Below the pieces are notes generated by a model. The model was not told where the DNA came from and ran no database searches. It was given only the letters and a program-made list of their open reading frames with translations. Source: Pseudomonadota bacterium (GTDB lineage: Bacteria; Pseudomonadota; Alphaproteobacteria; GCA-2746255). Taken from it: a DNA stretch of 64,000 bases. The translations under genes were made by a program, and so were the position numbers. The stretch is from positions 62,001 to 126,000 of the forward strand of contig JBFMHN010000005.1 of the NCBI GenBank assembly GCA_040752895.1. The letters are read 5' to 3'. Positions 51,114-60,426 of the stretch are shown here, in pieces. Position 1 is the first letter of the stretch; every line of letters starts with the position of its first letter.

Positions 51114-51404
51114 ATGGACAAGGAACCAGACAGCGGGGCGCTGATCGCGCTGCCGGCCGCCGAGTTTGAAGCCCTGCTGGAGCGGGCGGCCGAGACGGGT
51201 GCGCGGCGCGCCCTGCATGAGGTCGGTCTCGATGGCCAGGATGCCGCCGAGGACATCCGCGATCTTCGCTCGTTGCTCGCGGGTTTCCGCCTCGCGAAAC
51301 AGACGGCCGTACAGACCGCCGTGCGGCTGATCACCACCGGCGTCCTGCTCGCCCTGATGGCCGGCATTGCTATCAAGCTGAAGCTCTTCGGGCCGACGCC
51401 TTAA
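51114..51404 (+). CDS. DUF6127-like membrane protein, holin candidate
   Basis: A 96-residue protein with a soluble helical N-terminus and one C-terminal membrane helix (AVRLITTGVLLALMAGIAIK). Its place between the fibre and the endolysin suits a holin or regulator of lysis, but only one helix is evident. A terminator follows. Confidence 0.65.
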   Translation: MDKEPDSGALIALPAAEFEALLERAAETGARRALHEVGLDGQDAAEDIRDLRSLLAGFRLAKQTAVQTAVRLITTGVLLALMAGIAIKLKLFGPTP

Positions 51405-51431
51405 CCCATCCGCCCGACTTATCAGACCATC

Positions 51432-51461
51432 GCCCGCCCTCGCCGAGGAGCGGGCTTTTTT
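51432..51461 (+). terminator. Rho-independent terminator
   Basis: GCCCGC (51432-51437) and GCGGGC (51450-51455) form a stem followed by six T. It separates the late tail genes from the endolysin. Confidence 0.85.
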
Positions 51462-51478
51462 GCGCCTGGAGACCTGCG

Positions 51479-52153
51479 ATGACGACCATGACCTACAAAC
51501 ACTGGCGCGACATGCCCGAGCGTTCGTGGCGCTGGAAGGATTTCTCCCCCGCGGAGATCGCCTGCCGGGGCAGCGGCTCCCTGCGGATCAACGAGGAGGC
51601 GCTCGACAAGCTCCAGGCGCTGCGCGACCGGCTTGGCAAGCCGCTCATCGTCCGTTCGGCCTACCGCAGTCCGGCACATAACCGCGCTGTAGGCGGCGCG
51701 CCGCGCTCGAAGCACATGGACGGCACGGCCTTCGACATCGCCATGGCCAACCACGATCCGGTCGCTTTCGAGGCTGCCGCCCGAGCCGTCGGCTTCCTCG
51801 GCTTCGGCTACTATCCGCGCTCGGGCTTCATGCACATCGATCTCGGCCCGGCTCGGCAATGGGGCGAGCGTTTCCCGGTGCGGGCGACGGCGTTCGCCGC
51901 GGAAACGGCGCCCGTGCGGGAGGTCTTGGCCGACAGTCGCACGATGAAGGGCAGCGGCGCAGCAGGCGTGGCGACGCTTGGCGCCGCTGGCGTCGAGGTG
52001 GCGCAGAACGTCCTGGCGGAGACCCAGACCGCGATCCTGCCGCTCGTGCCCTATCTCGACACCTTGCGCTGGGTGTTCATCGCCGTGGCGCTCGCGGGCC
52101 TTGCCGTGACGATCTACGCCCGCATCGACGACTGGAAGCGGGGGCGTCGATGA
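51479..52153 (+). CDS. Endolysin, M15 peptidase with C-terminal membrane helix
   Basis: A 224-residue lysis enzyme. Residues 1-130 are a Peptidase_M15_3 domain with the Zn ligands in RSKHMDGTAFDIA and FMHIDLG. The C-terminus has a hydrophobic helix (TLRWVFIAVALAGLAVTIYA), so the enzyme may be membrane-tethered, as in signal-anchor-type endolysins but at the other end. It cuts peptide cross-links of the wall. Confidence 0.88.
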   Translation: MTTMTYKHWRDMPERSWRWKDFSPAEIACRGSGSLRINEEALDKLQALRDRLGKPLIVRSAYRSPAHNRAVGGAPRSKHMDGTAFDIAMANHDPVAFEAAARAVGFLGFGYYPRSGFMHIDLGPARQWGERFPVRATAFAAETAPVREVLADSRTMKGSGAAGVATLGAAGVEVAQNVLAETQTAILPLVPYLDTLRWVFIAVALAGLAVTIYARIDDWKRGRR

Positions 52154-52407
52154 TCGCCGCTCTGCTCACCGGGATCGCCGCCAGCCCGTGGGCCCGTGTC
52201 GCGCTGCGATACGGCGCGCTCGCCCTCACCGTCCTCCTGTTCCTGCTGTCGATCCGCCGCGCCGGCGAGCGCGCCGGGCGTTTGGCGGAACGTCTCGAAA
52301 CCATGGAGAACGCCAATGACGTGCAGCGCCAGATGCTGGATGCCGCGGCTCGCCGCCCTCGCGATCGCGGCGAGCTTGCTGAGCGGATGCGCGACGGGCG
52401 TTTCTGA
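52150..52407 (+). CDS. Inner-membrane spanin (Rz-like)
   Basis: An 85-residue protein with one N-terminal membrane helix (LRYGALALTVLLFLLSI) and a periplasmic coiled-coil helix (GRLAERLETMENANDVQRQ). This is the i-spanin layout. It overlaps the endolysin stop and contains the o-spanin gene in another frame. Confidence 0.8.
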   Translation: MIAALLTGIAASPWARVALRYGALALTVLLFLLSIRRAGERAGRLAERLETMENANDVQRQMLDAAARRPRDRGELAERMRDGRF

Positions 52408-52573
52408 GCCGAGCGTCGTCACCGTCTGCCCGCCCGTGGCCGAGTATAGCCGCGAGTTCCAGGCGCGGGCAGCCGACGAGCTCGATCTGCTGCCGAAACA
52501 TTCGGCCATCGCCGAGATGCTGCGTGACTACGCCGTCATGCGGGATCAGGCGCGTGTGTGTCCTCGCCCCTGA
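52316..52573 (+). CDS. Outer-membrane spanin lipoprotein (Rz1-like)
   Basis: An 85-residue lipoprotein in a different frame, overlapping Rz for 92 bases. The signal peptide LAALAIAASLLSGC has the lipobox LLSGC. The start at 52316 has a GGAGA site; 52340 is an alternative with a shorter signal. Together with Rz it spans the periplasm and fuses the membranes at lysis. It is the last prophage gene; DUF411 ends 26 bases beyond, on the other strand. Confidence 0.78.
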   Translation: MTCSARCWMPRLAALAIAASLLSGCATGVSEPSVVTVCPPVAEYSREFQARAADELDLLPKHSAIAEMLRDYAVMRDQARVCPRP

Positions 52574-52599
52574 TCAGGAGCGAAATTGCAGCTTCAAGG

Positions 52600-53079
52600 T
52601 CACGCGGCAGCGTAGCTGGTGAAGACTTCGGTCGATCCGCCGCCCCGAACGAGGAACACGTCATAGGCTTCGCGTTCGCTTTCCGGCCCCATGCTAGGCG
52701 ATCCGTAGGGCATACCGGGCACTGCGAGGCCCACTGCGTCAGGGCGCTCATCCAGCAGGCGACGAATCTCGGCGACAGGGACATGGCCCTCGATCATGTA
52801 GCCCTCGACGCGGCCCGTATGGCAGGAGACCATCTCCTGCGGAATGCCGTTGTCCAGCTTGTAGCGCATCAGAAGAGTCCCGGCGCTCGGCTCGGTCGTG
52901 ACGGTAAAGCCAACGTTCTCGAGGATCTCGATCCAAGCCGAGCAGCAGCTGCAATTCGGGTCCTTCATCACATGGATCGCCGGTCCGAAGCCCTGCGCGA
53001 GGGTCCTCAGCGGCGATGCAGCCAGCAATGCTGCTCCGCCGATCAGGATCGCGCGCCGAGAAAGAGCATCTGGAGTCAT
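52600..53079 (-). CDS. DUF411 periplasmic metal-binding protein
   Basis: A 159-residue secreted protein with a twin-arginine-like signal (LSRRAILIGGAALLAASPLR) and metal-binding motifs CSCCSAW, VSCHTGRVEGYMIEGHVPV and the C-terminal FLVRG. DUF411 proteins accompany copper exporters. It is the last gene of the minus-strand copper cluster, 38 bases after the P-type ATPase. Confidence 0.88.
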   Translation of the reverse strand: MTPDALSRRAILIGGAALLAASPLRTLAQGFGPAIHVMKDPNCSCCSAWIEILENVGFTVTTEPSAGTLLMRYKLDNGIPQEMVSCHTGRVEGYMIEGHVPVAEIRRLLDERPDAVGLAVPGMPYGSPSMGPESEREAYDVFLVRGGGSTEVFTSYAAA

Positions 53080-53117
53080 CTGGTTTACCTTTCCAGATTG
53101 GACGTTTTTTTATGCGG

Positions 53118-55451
53118 TCAGAGGTCTATCTGCCGGAGCCGCAGGGCGTTGGTGATCACCGAAACGGAGGACAGACTCATTGCCGCCGCCGCGATCATCG
53201 GCGACAGCAACATCCCGGTGACCGGGTAAAGAAGCCCCGCCGCGACCGGCACGCCGAGCGCGTTGTAGGCGAAGGCGAAAAACAGGTTCTGCCTGATGTT
53301 ACGCAAGGTGGCGCGCGCTAGCTTGCGCGCGCGGACAATGCCCATCAGGTCGCCGCCCAGCAGGGTGATGCCCGCGCTTTCCATCGCCACATCGGCCCCG
53401 GTTCCCATGGCGATGCCGACATCGGCGGCGGCCAGCGCGGGCGCATCGTTCACCCCGTCGCCCGCCATCGCGATCTTGTGGCCATCGCGGCGCAACTGGT
53501 CGATCAGGTCTTTCTTGCCCTCGGGCAGGATGCCCGCGCGCACCTCGTCGATGCCGAGCTTGCCCGCCACTGCCTGCGCCGTGCGCTCGTTGTCACCCGT
53601 CGCCATGATGACGCGCAGCCCTTGGGCGTGAAGTTCCTTGATCGCTTCCGCGGTGCTGTCCTTGATTGGGTCGGCCACCGCCACGATGCCGGCAAGCGCG
53701 CCGTCGACCGACACGAACATGGCCGTCTTGCCCTCGACGCGCAGAGCGTCGGCCTTAGCTTCGGCCGCTGCCGTGTCCAGACCCATCTCCCGCATCATCG
53801 CGGCATTGCCGAGCGCCACCTCGCGTTCGCCAACCTTGCCACGTACGCCCTTGCCGGTGACGGCGTCAAAGTCCTTGGCCTCCTGACGCGGGGCGTCATG
53901 CGCCTCGGCGCCCTCGACGATCGCCTCTGCCAGGGGGTGTTCAGAGCCGCGCTCCAGGGCCGCAGCCAGCGACAGCAGGTCAATCTCAGTGACCTCCCCA
54001 AGCGCCACGGTGTCGGTCAGCTTCGGCTTGCCCATGGTCAGGGTGCCGGTCTTGTCCACGATGAGCGTATCGACACCCGCCATACGCTCCAGCGCCTCGG
54101 CGTCCTTGATCAGCACGCCCGCCTGTGCGCCTCGCCCCGCTGCCGTGGTGATGGAGATCGGCGTCGCCAACCCCAGAGCGCAGGGGCAGGCAATGATGAG
54201 GACTGAAACGGCGGATGCTATGGCGAAGACTAGCGCGGGTTCCGGGCCGAAGATCATCCAGACGATGAAGGCTATGATGGCGATGACGACCACGGTTGGC
54301 ACGAAGACCGCCGACACGCGGTCGGCCAGCCCCTGGATCGGCGCGCGGGACCGCCGCGCCTTCGACACCATCGAGACGATCTGCGCCAGCACGGTATCGG
54401 ACCCGACCTTGCCGGCCTCGATCACCAGAGAGCCGTTCTTGTTGATCGTGGCGCCGGTCACCGCATCCCCCGGACCTTTCTCAACCGGCATCGACTCGCC
54501 GGTCAGCATGCTTTCATCCAGCGAGGATCGCCCCTCGATCACCGTCCCGTCGACAGGGACAGCATCGCCCGGGCGCACGCGAAGCCGATCGCCCTCCATG
54601 ATGTTTTCCAGCGGAGCGTCGTATTCGCTGCCGTCCGGCAGAATGCGCCGCGCGGTTTTCGGCGCGAGGTCCAGAAGTGCGCGGATCGCATCCCCGGTGC
54701 GTTCGCGCGCGCGCAGTTCGAGAACCTGGCCGACGAAGACCAGCGCCACGATCACGACCGCCGCCTCGAAGTAGGTGCCGACGCCGTGGCCCATCCGATA
54801 CTCTTCGGGAAACACACCCGGCAGGAAGGTGGCGACGATCGAGTAGAGGTATGCCGCCGCCACACCGATGCTGATCAGCGTCCACATGTTGGGGCTGCGG
54901 TTCACGACCGAATCCCAGCCGCGCCGGAAGAATGGAAGCGCCGCCCAGAGGATGATCGGCGTGGCGAGCACGAACTCGAGGTAGCTGGCCATCTGGTGCC
55001 CGATCCAGTCGCGTACCGGCAGCGCCACCAGTTCGCCCATGGTCAGGATGATGAGCGGTACTGCGGCAGCCGCTGAGATCCACATCCGGCGAGTGAAATC
55101 CGTCAGCTCTTCACTTGGCTCGTCCGAAGGCACCATCGGTTCCAGCGCCATGCCGCAGATCGGGCATGAACCCGGCGCATCGCGCACGATTTCGGGATGC
55201 ATCGGGCAAGTGTACCGGACGTTGGCCGGGGCTGCCTTCTTTTGACTGGCCGCGCGGCCTGAGGCATAGAACCAAGGATCGGCCTTGAACTTCGTGTGGC
55301 ATTTCTCCGAGCAGAAATGGAAGGTCTTGCCCTGGAACTCGGCGCGACGTCCGTCCGGCTTGATCGCGACCGTCATCCCGCAAACCGGGTCCGTTGCAGT
55401 GTTCGCTCCCGCCGGTATGTCGGGCGCTGCGTGATGATGATCGTGCTCCAT
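53118..55451 (-). CDS. Copper-translocating P1B-type ATPase with YHS domain
   Basis: A 777-residue inner-membrane exporter. Order: a His-rich start ([12 protein letters not shown]), YHS domain about 20-65 ([20 protein letters not shown]), heavy-metal-binding domain about 80-108 ([19 protein letters not shown]), then eight membrane helices with TGES near 316, CPC in [13 protein letters not shown] near 420, DKTGT near 465, the HP locus in SEHPLAEA and GDGVNDAP near 665. CPC with MSxxS-type end ([15 protein letters not shown]) indicates Cu(I). It pumps copper to the periplasm for CopA. Confidence 0.95.
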   Translation of the reverse strand: MEHDHHHAAPDIPAGANTATDPVCGMTVAIKPDGRRAEFQGKTFHFCSEKCHTKFKADPWFYASGRAASQKKAAPANVRYTCPMHPEIVRDAPGSCPICGMALEPMVPSDEPSEELTDFTRRMWISAAAAVPLIILTMGELVALPVRDWIGHQMASYLEFVLATPIILWAALPFFRRGWDSVVNRSPNMWTLISIGVAAAYLYSIVATFLPGVFPEEYRMGHGVGTYFEAAVVIVALVFVGQVLELRARERTGDAIRALLDLAPKTARRILPDGSEYDAPLENIMEGDRLRVRPGDAVPVDGTVIEGRSSLDESMLTGESMPVEKGPGDAVTGATINKNGSLVIEAGKVGSDTVLAQIVSMVSKARRSRAPIQGLADRVSAVFVPTVVVIAIIAFIVWMIFGPEPALVFAIASAVSVLIIACPCALGLATPISITTAAGRGAQAGVLIKDAEALERMAGVDTLIVDKTGTLTMGKPKLTDTVALGEVTEIDLLSLAAALERGSEHPLAEAIVEGAEAHDAPRQEAKDFDAVTGKGVRGKVGEREVALGNAAMMREMGLDTAAAEAKADALRVEGKTAMFVSVDGALAGIVAVADPIKDSTAEAIKELHAQGLRVIMATGDNERTAQAVAGKLGIDEVRAGILPEGKKDLIDQLRRDGHKIAMAGDGVNDAPALAAADVGIAMGTGADVAMESAGITLLGGDLMGIVRARKLARATLRNIRQNLFFAFAYNALGVPVAAGLLYPVTGMLLSPMIAAAAMSLSSVSVITNALRLRQIDL

Positions 55452-55516
55452 GGTCTGCCAGCCTTTCGGTAATTCGTTTCAGCTTGCGGCGTCCACTCGT
55501 TGGAAGCTCAAGCACT

Positions 55517-56824
55517 TTAATGGTGGTCGTGCGCACCTTCGGGGGCAGGATTGCGCGCGAGGAAAACACGCTCGAACACGAACACCGCCATCATGCCTAC
55601 AATGGCAAGTACGACAATCAGCGGATCGGTCTGCCACTTCATTGCCGCAAAGGCCGCCAGAACCACCGTGTCTAGCGCGATCGCGGTCAGCAACACCCCG
55701 CCGCGTGCTCCGATGTCCTTGCGGAGCGTCCGATAGACGCCCCAGTGAATAATGATGTCCATTACGAGATAGAAGAATGCGCCGAGCGAGGCGATCCGGC
55801 TAAGGTCGAAGAACACTGTCAGGAAGCCGGCGATGACGACGGTGTAGACGAGCGTGTGGTCCTTGATCGCGCCCGACATGCCAAAGTGGCTGTGCGGGAT
55901 CATCTTCATGTCCGTCAACATGGCCAACATGCGAGAGACCGCGAAGACGCTCGCAATCAGGCCAGAAGCAGTCGCCACGACGGCAAGAGCCACCGTCAGG
56001 TAAAAGCCGGTTTGCCCGAGCGCCGGCTCGGCCGCCTCGGCCAGGGCATAGTCCTTGGCCTCCACGATTCTATCGAGCGGCAGGCTCGATCCGACGGCGA
56101 ACGCGACGAGCAGATAAACGACAACGCAGATCGCAATGGAAAAGACGATGGCCCGACCCACGTTGCGGTGCGGATTCGTGACCTCCGCTCCGCTGTTGGT
56201 GATCGTCGTGAACCCCTTGAAGGCAAGAATCGACAGCGCCACCGAGGCGATGAAACCGCCTTCACCCGTGTCCCCACCCGTCGCCTCGAAGGAAATGCCG
56301 CTGGCCCAGAGGCCTGCCGCGCCGAACAACGCGATGCCGCCGACCTTGAGCACAGCCATGAGGATGGACAACAGCCCGACCGATCGGTTGCCCGAGACGT
56401 TGACGAGATAGGCGAAGACGATGAGCCCGACTCCTAGCAAGGGAACCAGGAAGCTGTCCGGGTCGGCGCCGAAACCGCGCAACACGTAGGTGCCGAACGT
56501 CCGGGCGACGAGGCTTTCGTTGATGACCATCGAAAGCGCCATCAGCAGCGCCGCACCCGCCGCAACTGTCGTCGGCCCGTAGGCTTTCTTCAGGATCATC
56601 CCGATGCCGCCTGCCGACGGATAAGCGTTCGACATCTTGATGTAGGTGTAGGCGCTGAACGCGGTCACGACCGCGCCGACAACGAATGACAGCGGAAAGA
56701 GCGGTCCGGCCAGTTGCGCAATCTGTCCCGTAAGCGCGAAGATCCCCGCACCGATCATGACGCCGGTGCCCATAGCCACCGCTCCGGAAAGGCTGATGCT
56801 CTCTTTCTGGTATTCTTCTGTCAT
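55517..56824 (-). CDS. APC-superfamily amino-acid permease
   Basis: A 435-residue membrane transporter with about 12 helices; the first has the family motif GTGVMIGAGIFALTGQIA. The start at 56824 (MTEEYQKES) is chosen because it matches the usual N-terminus and is downstream of an A/T-rich leader. Its substrate is unknown. In copper islands of this kind an APC permease is often next to the P-type ATPase; the reason is not known. The end has a His-rich tail (EGAHDHH). Confidence 0.88.
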   Translation of the reverse strand: MTEEYQKESISLSGAVAMGTGVMIGAGIFALTGQIAQLAGPLFPLSFVVGAVVTAFSAYTYIKMSNAYPSAGGIGMILKKAYGPTTVAAGAALLMALSMVINESLVARTFGTYVLRGFGADPDSFLVPLLGVGLIVFAYLVNVSGNRSVGLLSILMAVLKVGGIALFGAAGLWASGISFEATGGDTGEGGFIASVALSILAFKGFTTITNSGAEVTNPHRNVGRAIVFSIAICVVVYLLVAFAVGSSLPLDRIVEAKDYALAEAAEPALGQTGFYLTVALAVVATASGLIASVFAVSRMLAMLTDMKMIPHSHFGMSGAIKDHTLVYTVVIAGFLTVFFDLSRIASLGAFFYLVMDIIIHWGVYRTLRKDIGARGGVLLTAIALDTVVLAAFAAMKWQTDPLIVVLAIVGMMAVFVFERVFLARNPAPEGAHDHH

Positions 56825-56912
56825 CGGCGACCCATACTCTTTGCACAGATTTCTCTTATCGGACAATCCCTTCGCACGTCGTTGGTCAGGCGAATTTTAG
56901 GGTTCCTCTTAG

Positions 56913-57460
56913 TTAGTGAACGTGAACGTCTGTCATAACGCGCGCATTCACAAGATCGAGTTCAAGATCGAAGACGTCCCCCGTTTCGAGCTTATTGCGT
57001 AGAGGAGACAGCTCATACCAAAGGTGCGAAGTCGTGGATCGAGTACTTCCCCTGCAGGCACGCTGATCGATTGGAGTTCAGTGGTGTCCGAGGCTCCGAT
57101 TCGGGCGATGAGTCTTGAGTTTTCGGCGATCCGGGAACTCACCCCCAATAGCACGACGGTTGTGCCGCTTTCGTTTACCAGTCGGAACCGAACTTCCGTC
57201 GAACTTCCTGCAGGACCGCTTGTGGCATAGGCGGTCTCGACCTGGACCTGGTCCCCCAACGACAGCGTCGGGGCGTCGGCATAGACACTTTCAAGGCCCG
57301 CAAGAAGGTTGAGAGAAACGGTAGCGACCAACACTCTGAGGACCTGTCCCAGCCGCCGCTTGCCGGGTCGCGCACCATCCAGTGTTGGACTAACCTCCGT
57401 CGATGGAGACGGAGGGGCGCACTTTAGGCGCCCCTCCTGCTCTGTTCGGGCCACGGACAT
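56913..57460 (-). pseudogene. Secreted PCu(A)C-like protein, frameshifted near the C-terminus
   Basis: The frame from 57460 reads a signal sequence (RVLVATVSLNLLAGLESVYA) and a beta domain (EVRFRLVNESGTTVVLLGV) up to about VPAGEVLD; after that it turns to non-typical sequence and stops at 56948. One frame away, starting near SHLWYELSPLRNKLETG, a sensible C-terminus (DVFDLELDLVNARV) continues to a stop at 56913. A one-base change near 57035 is the simplest reading. The fold resembles PCu(A)C chaperones, but the Met/His copper ligands are not evident. Call is tentative. Confidence 0.55.
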
Positions 57461-57903
57461 CAGGAACGCCCGACCTGTCCGAGCAGCAATTCGAGCCGCT
57501 GGCGTGCCTTAGGCGGAAGCTTTGCGATGCTCGCGCGCGCTGCCTCCGGCACCTCGACCTCGCCTACGACGATGATGCCGACCATGCCGAGCCCGACATG
57601 GGGCGTGCATTTCACGCCGTAGATGCCGGGCTTGTCGAAGGTGACCGATACCTCCTTGTTGAAGCCGACATTGATCGACTGATCGGCGCCGGTGCCAAAC
57701 CCGCCGATGGAGACGGCATTGTGGCCTTTGTCGATGGGGACGAAGACGACCGTATCGCCCGGCGATACCCGGATGAAATCCGGCTCATAGACGAACCGCT
57801 CGCTTCCAGACTGATTGCGCATCTCCATGCGCACTTCGTCAGCCGCCGCCGGAGTACCGAGCAGCAGTATGGTGGCGAAAGCGAATAAACTTCTTGGCAG
57901 CAT
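57460..57903 (-). CDS. Pseudoazurin-type blue copper protein
   Basis: A 147-residue periplasmic cupredoxin. Signal peptide at residues 1-21 (LFAFATILLLGTPAAA). Type-1 copper ligands are His in DKGHNAVS, then Cys and His in GVKCTPHVGLGM and its Met. The C-terminal helix pair (EAARASIAKLPPKARQRLEL) is pseudoazurin-like. It could carry electrons or buffer copper beside CopA and CopB. Confidence 0.92.
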   Translation of the reverse strand: MLPRSLFAFATILLLGTPAAADEVRMEMRNQSGSERFVYEPDFIRVSPGDTVVFVPIDKGHNAVSIGGFGTGADQSINVGFNKEVSVTFDKPGIYGVKCTPHVGLGMVGIIVVGEVEVPEAARASIAKLPPKARQRLELLLGQVGRS

Positions 57904-57917
57904 ACCAATCTCCTGCT

Positions 57918-58655
57918 TCAGAACCAGAAACGAATGCCAGTGACGAAAGAAAGGGTGTCGATATCCTCTCCTTCATCCTGCGCAATGTCAGCCGTCTCGC
58001 CGATCTTTCGCTCCCAACTTATGCCGATATAGGGCGCGAACTTCCGCTCGATTTCATAGCGGAGGCGAAGCCCGAGTTCGACATCGTTGATGCCGGAGCC
58101 GATGCCCCTCTCCCGGACGCTTTGGACTGCAAAGTTGACCTCTGTCGTTGGCTGCAGGATCAGCTTTTGTGTGATCAGGAGGTCGTACTCGGCCTCGAAA
58201 CGAGCCGAAACCTCGCCTTCGTTGCTGACGAACGCGGAGGCATCGATTTCGAACCAATAAGGGGCCAGTCCCTGCAGGGCGAAGACGCCGAATCCCCGTT
58301 CGGGGCCGGGTTCGATGTCGTAGCGTACACCCGCCTGCGCATCGAAGAAGTCGGAGATCCGGCGGCTGTAGAGGAGCTGGATCTCTCCCTTCTCCAGTCG
58401 TCCATCCGTCGGTTTCTCGCCTTCGGTTTTGAGCCAGGCCTTGTGGTCGTCGTTCCCGATCCAGCCCTGGGCATCCCAGTTGAGACTGTCGTGCCCATCG
58501 TTAGCCCTGTATTCGAATTGCTCGGCCTGAAAGAAGGTGAACAGCTGACCGGGCTCGGCGGACTGGGCCGGGCCGAACAGGAACACGGCGGGGAGAAAAC
58601 CGGCAAGGAACGCAAGTTCCTGCCGAGAATTGTATCGTGCAATCATCGATTTCAT
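57918..58655 (-). CDS. copB: Copper resistance outer-membrane protein CopB
   Basis: A 245-residue beta-barrel protein with a signal peptide ending GPAQSA and alternating strands (IQLLYSRRISDFFDAQAGVR, LAPYWFEIDASAFVSNEGEV) closing in the C-terminal Phe (GIRFWF). Shorter than many CopB because the Met/His-rich N-terminal part is missing. It follows copA with a nine-base gap. It may sequester copper or export it across the outer membrane. Confidence 0.92.
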   Translation of the reverse strand: MKSMIARYNSRQELAFLAGFLPAVFLFGPAQSAEPGQLFTFFQAEQFEYRANDGHDSLNWDAQGWIGNDDHKAWLKTEGEKPTDGRLEKGEIQLLYSRRISDFFDAQAGVRYDIEPGPERGFGVFALQGLAPYWFEIDASAFVSNEGEVSARFEAEYDLLITQKLILQPTTEVNFAVQSVRERGIGSGINDVELGLRLRYEIERKFAPYIGISWERKIGETADIAQDEGEDIDTLSFVTGIRFWF

Positions 58656-58664
58656 CGTTCTGCC

Positions 58665-60410
58665 TCACGCGCTTTTCGGCTCGACGATGAAACGCGTCAT
58701 CATCCCAGCTTCCATGTGATAGATAAGGTGGCAATGGAACGGCCAGTCGCCCGGCTCGTTCGCCGTCAACACCGCAGAGACGGTCTTGCCGGGAGGTACC
58801 ACGACAACGTGCTTGCGCGGCTTCCTGTCGGTCTGGCCGTTCTCCAGTTCGACAAACATGCCGTGCAGGTGCATTGGGTGCGCCATCATCGTCGTGTTGA
58901 CGAACTTCAAGCGCACCCGGTCCCCGTAGGCCACACGGATCGGCTCGTCCTTCCCGAAGGGACGGCCGTTCAGGTTCCACATGTACCGTTCCATGATGCC
59001 TGTCAGCCGCACTTCGATCTCGTGATTCGGTTCACGGCCGTCCGGGTTCGGGGTCGACGCTTTCAGATCCGCGTAGTCCAGAGCCTTCGCCCCCGGCGGC
59101 GTGCTTGCGTCGGCCCAACCGAAGGGGCGGCGTTCTCCTCCCTCCGCCGCGGCTCCGCCATGACCCATGGCGCCGTGGTCCATGCCAGCCATGGGAGCCC
59201 CGCCCATCTTGCTATGGTCCATGCCAGCCATCGCGCCACCGGACATGGCGCCGCCCGCCATCGAGCCATGATCCATCCCCGTCATCGAACCGTGGTCCAT
59301 GCCACCGTGTGCCATGCCCATGTCCGCCATGCTGAGGATCGTGCGCGGTCGCTGTTCGGGGATAGCAGCCTCCATACCCTCACGCGGCGCCAGCGTCGCC
59401 CGGGCATAGCCCGAACGATCGATCGGCTCTGCGAAGATCGTGAACGCCTTGTCATCGCGTGGAAGCACGATGACGTCGTATGTCTCGCCGACGCCAAAGC
59501 GGAACTCGTCGACCCGAACCGGCTGGACATTCTGCCCATCGGCCGAGAACACGGTCATGGGAAGGCCCGGTATGCGGACGTCGAAGAAGCTCATGGCGGA
59601 TGCGTTGATGAATCTGAGGCGGACACGCTCACCGGGCTTGAAAAGAGCGGTCCAGTTGTCTTTCGGTCCACGGCCATTGATCAGGAAGGTGTAGCCGGTG
59701 ACATCCGCGAGGTCGGTCGGGTCCATCCGCATGTCGCCCCAGTCGAGGCGGTCCTTCAGAGCGGTATTGAACCCGTCGCGGTTTGCGTCCCGAAAGAAAT
59801 CGATGAGGGTTCGTTTCCCGTAATTGTAGTACCCGGCATCGGCCTTCAGGTTGGACAGCACGCGCATCGGGTCTTCTTGGGTATGGTCGGAGAGGACCAC
59901 GACATAGTCGCGGTTCGCCCGTACCGGTTCGCGTCCGGAGGGCTCGATGACGATGGCGCCGTACATGCCCTGCTGCTCCTGCATCGCGGAGTGGCTGTGG
60001 TACCAATAGGTACCGGCCTGGCGCAGCTTGAAGCGGTAGGTGTAGGTCTCGCCGGGCTGGATGGCGACATAGCCGTTGAAGCCGGGTGCGCCGTCCATGA
60101 CGCCTTCAATGAGGAGGCCGTGCCAGTGGATGGACGTGGGCACATCCAGACGATTGGTCGCATAGACCACGACCTCGTCGCCCTCGCGCCACCGCATCGT
60201 CGGCGCCGGCACGGAGCCGCCCATCAGTATGGCGTTGCTGCCAATCCCGTCGACGGCGATGCGACCGGCATCGACGTTCAGCGTGTACTCCTTCGTCGAA
60301 GAGGCGAAGCTGCGGCGGCCGGGATAGACCGCGAGGGTGCCGGCCAAGCCCGCCGCTCCGGCGAGTTTGAGTGCGTCTCGTCGGGAGACGCCGGAGATTG
60401 GTTTGTTCAT
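58665..60410 (-). CDS. copA: Periplasmic multicopper oxidase CopA
   Basis: A 581-residue Cu(I) oxidase exported by the Tat system (SRRDALKLAGAAG). All four copper motifs are seen: HWHG near residue 93, HSH near 136, HPMHLHG near 512 and HCHLIYHMEAGM near 560. A Met/His-rich segment about 360-418 (MDHGSMTGMDHGSMAGG) binds extra copper. The start at 60410 is right before the Tat signal, with GGAGGAG upstream; the longer frame runs through the upstream gene. Detoxifies copper with CopB and the cupredoxin. Confidence 0.96.
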   Translation of the reverse strand: MNKPISGVSRRDALKLAGAAGLAGTLAVYPGRRSFASSTKEYTLNVDAGRIAVDGIGSNAILMGGSVPAPTMRWREGDEVVVYATNRLDVPTSIHWHGLLIEGVMDGAPGFNGYVAIQPGETYTYRFKLRQAGTYWYHSHSAMQEQQGMYGAIVIEPSGREPVRANRDYVVVLSDHTQEDPMRVLSNLKADAGYYNYGKRTLIDFFRDANRDGFNTALKDRLDWGDMRMDPTDLADVTGYTFLINGRGPKDNWTALFKPGERVRLRFINASAMSFFDVRIPGLPMTVFSADGQNVQPVRVDEFRFGVGETYDVIVLPRDDKAFTIFAEPIDRSGYARATLAPREGMEAAIPEQRPRTILSMADMGMAHGGMDHGSMTGMDHGSMAGGAMSGGAMAGMDHSKMGGAPMAGMDHGAMGHGGAAAEGGERRPFGWADASTPPGAKALDYADLKASTPNPDGREPNHEIEVRLTGIMERYMWNLNGRPFGKDEPIRVAYGDRVRLKFVNTTMMAHPMHLHGMFVELENGQTDRKPRKHVVVVPPGKTVSAVLTANEPGDWPFHCHLIYHMEAGMMTRFIVEPKSA

Positions 60411-60426
60411 CGTCTGCTCCTCCCGT

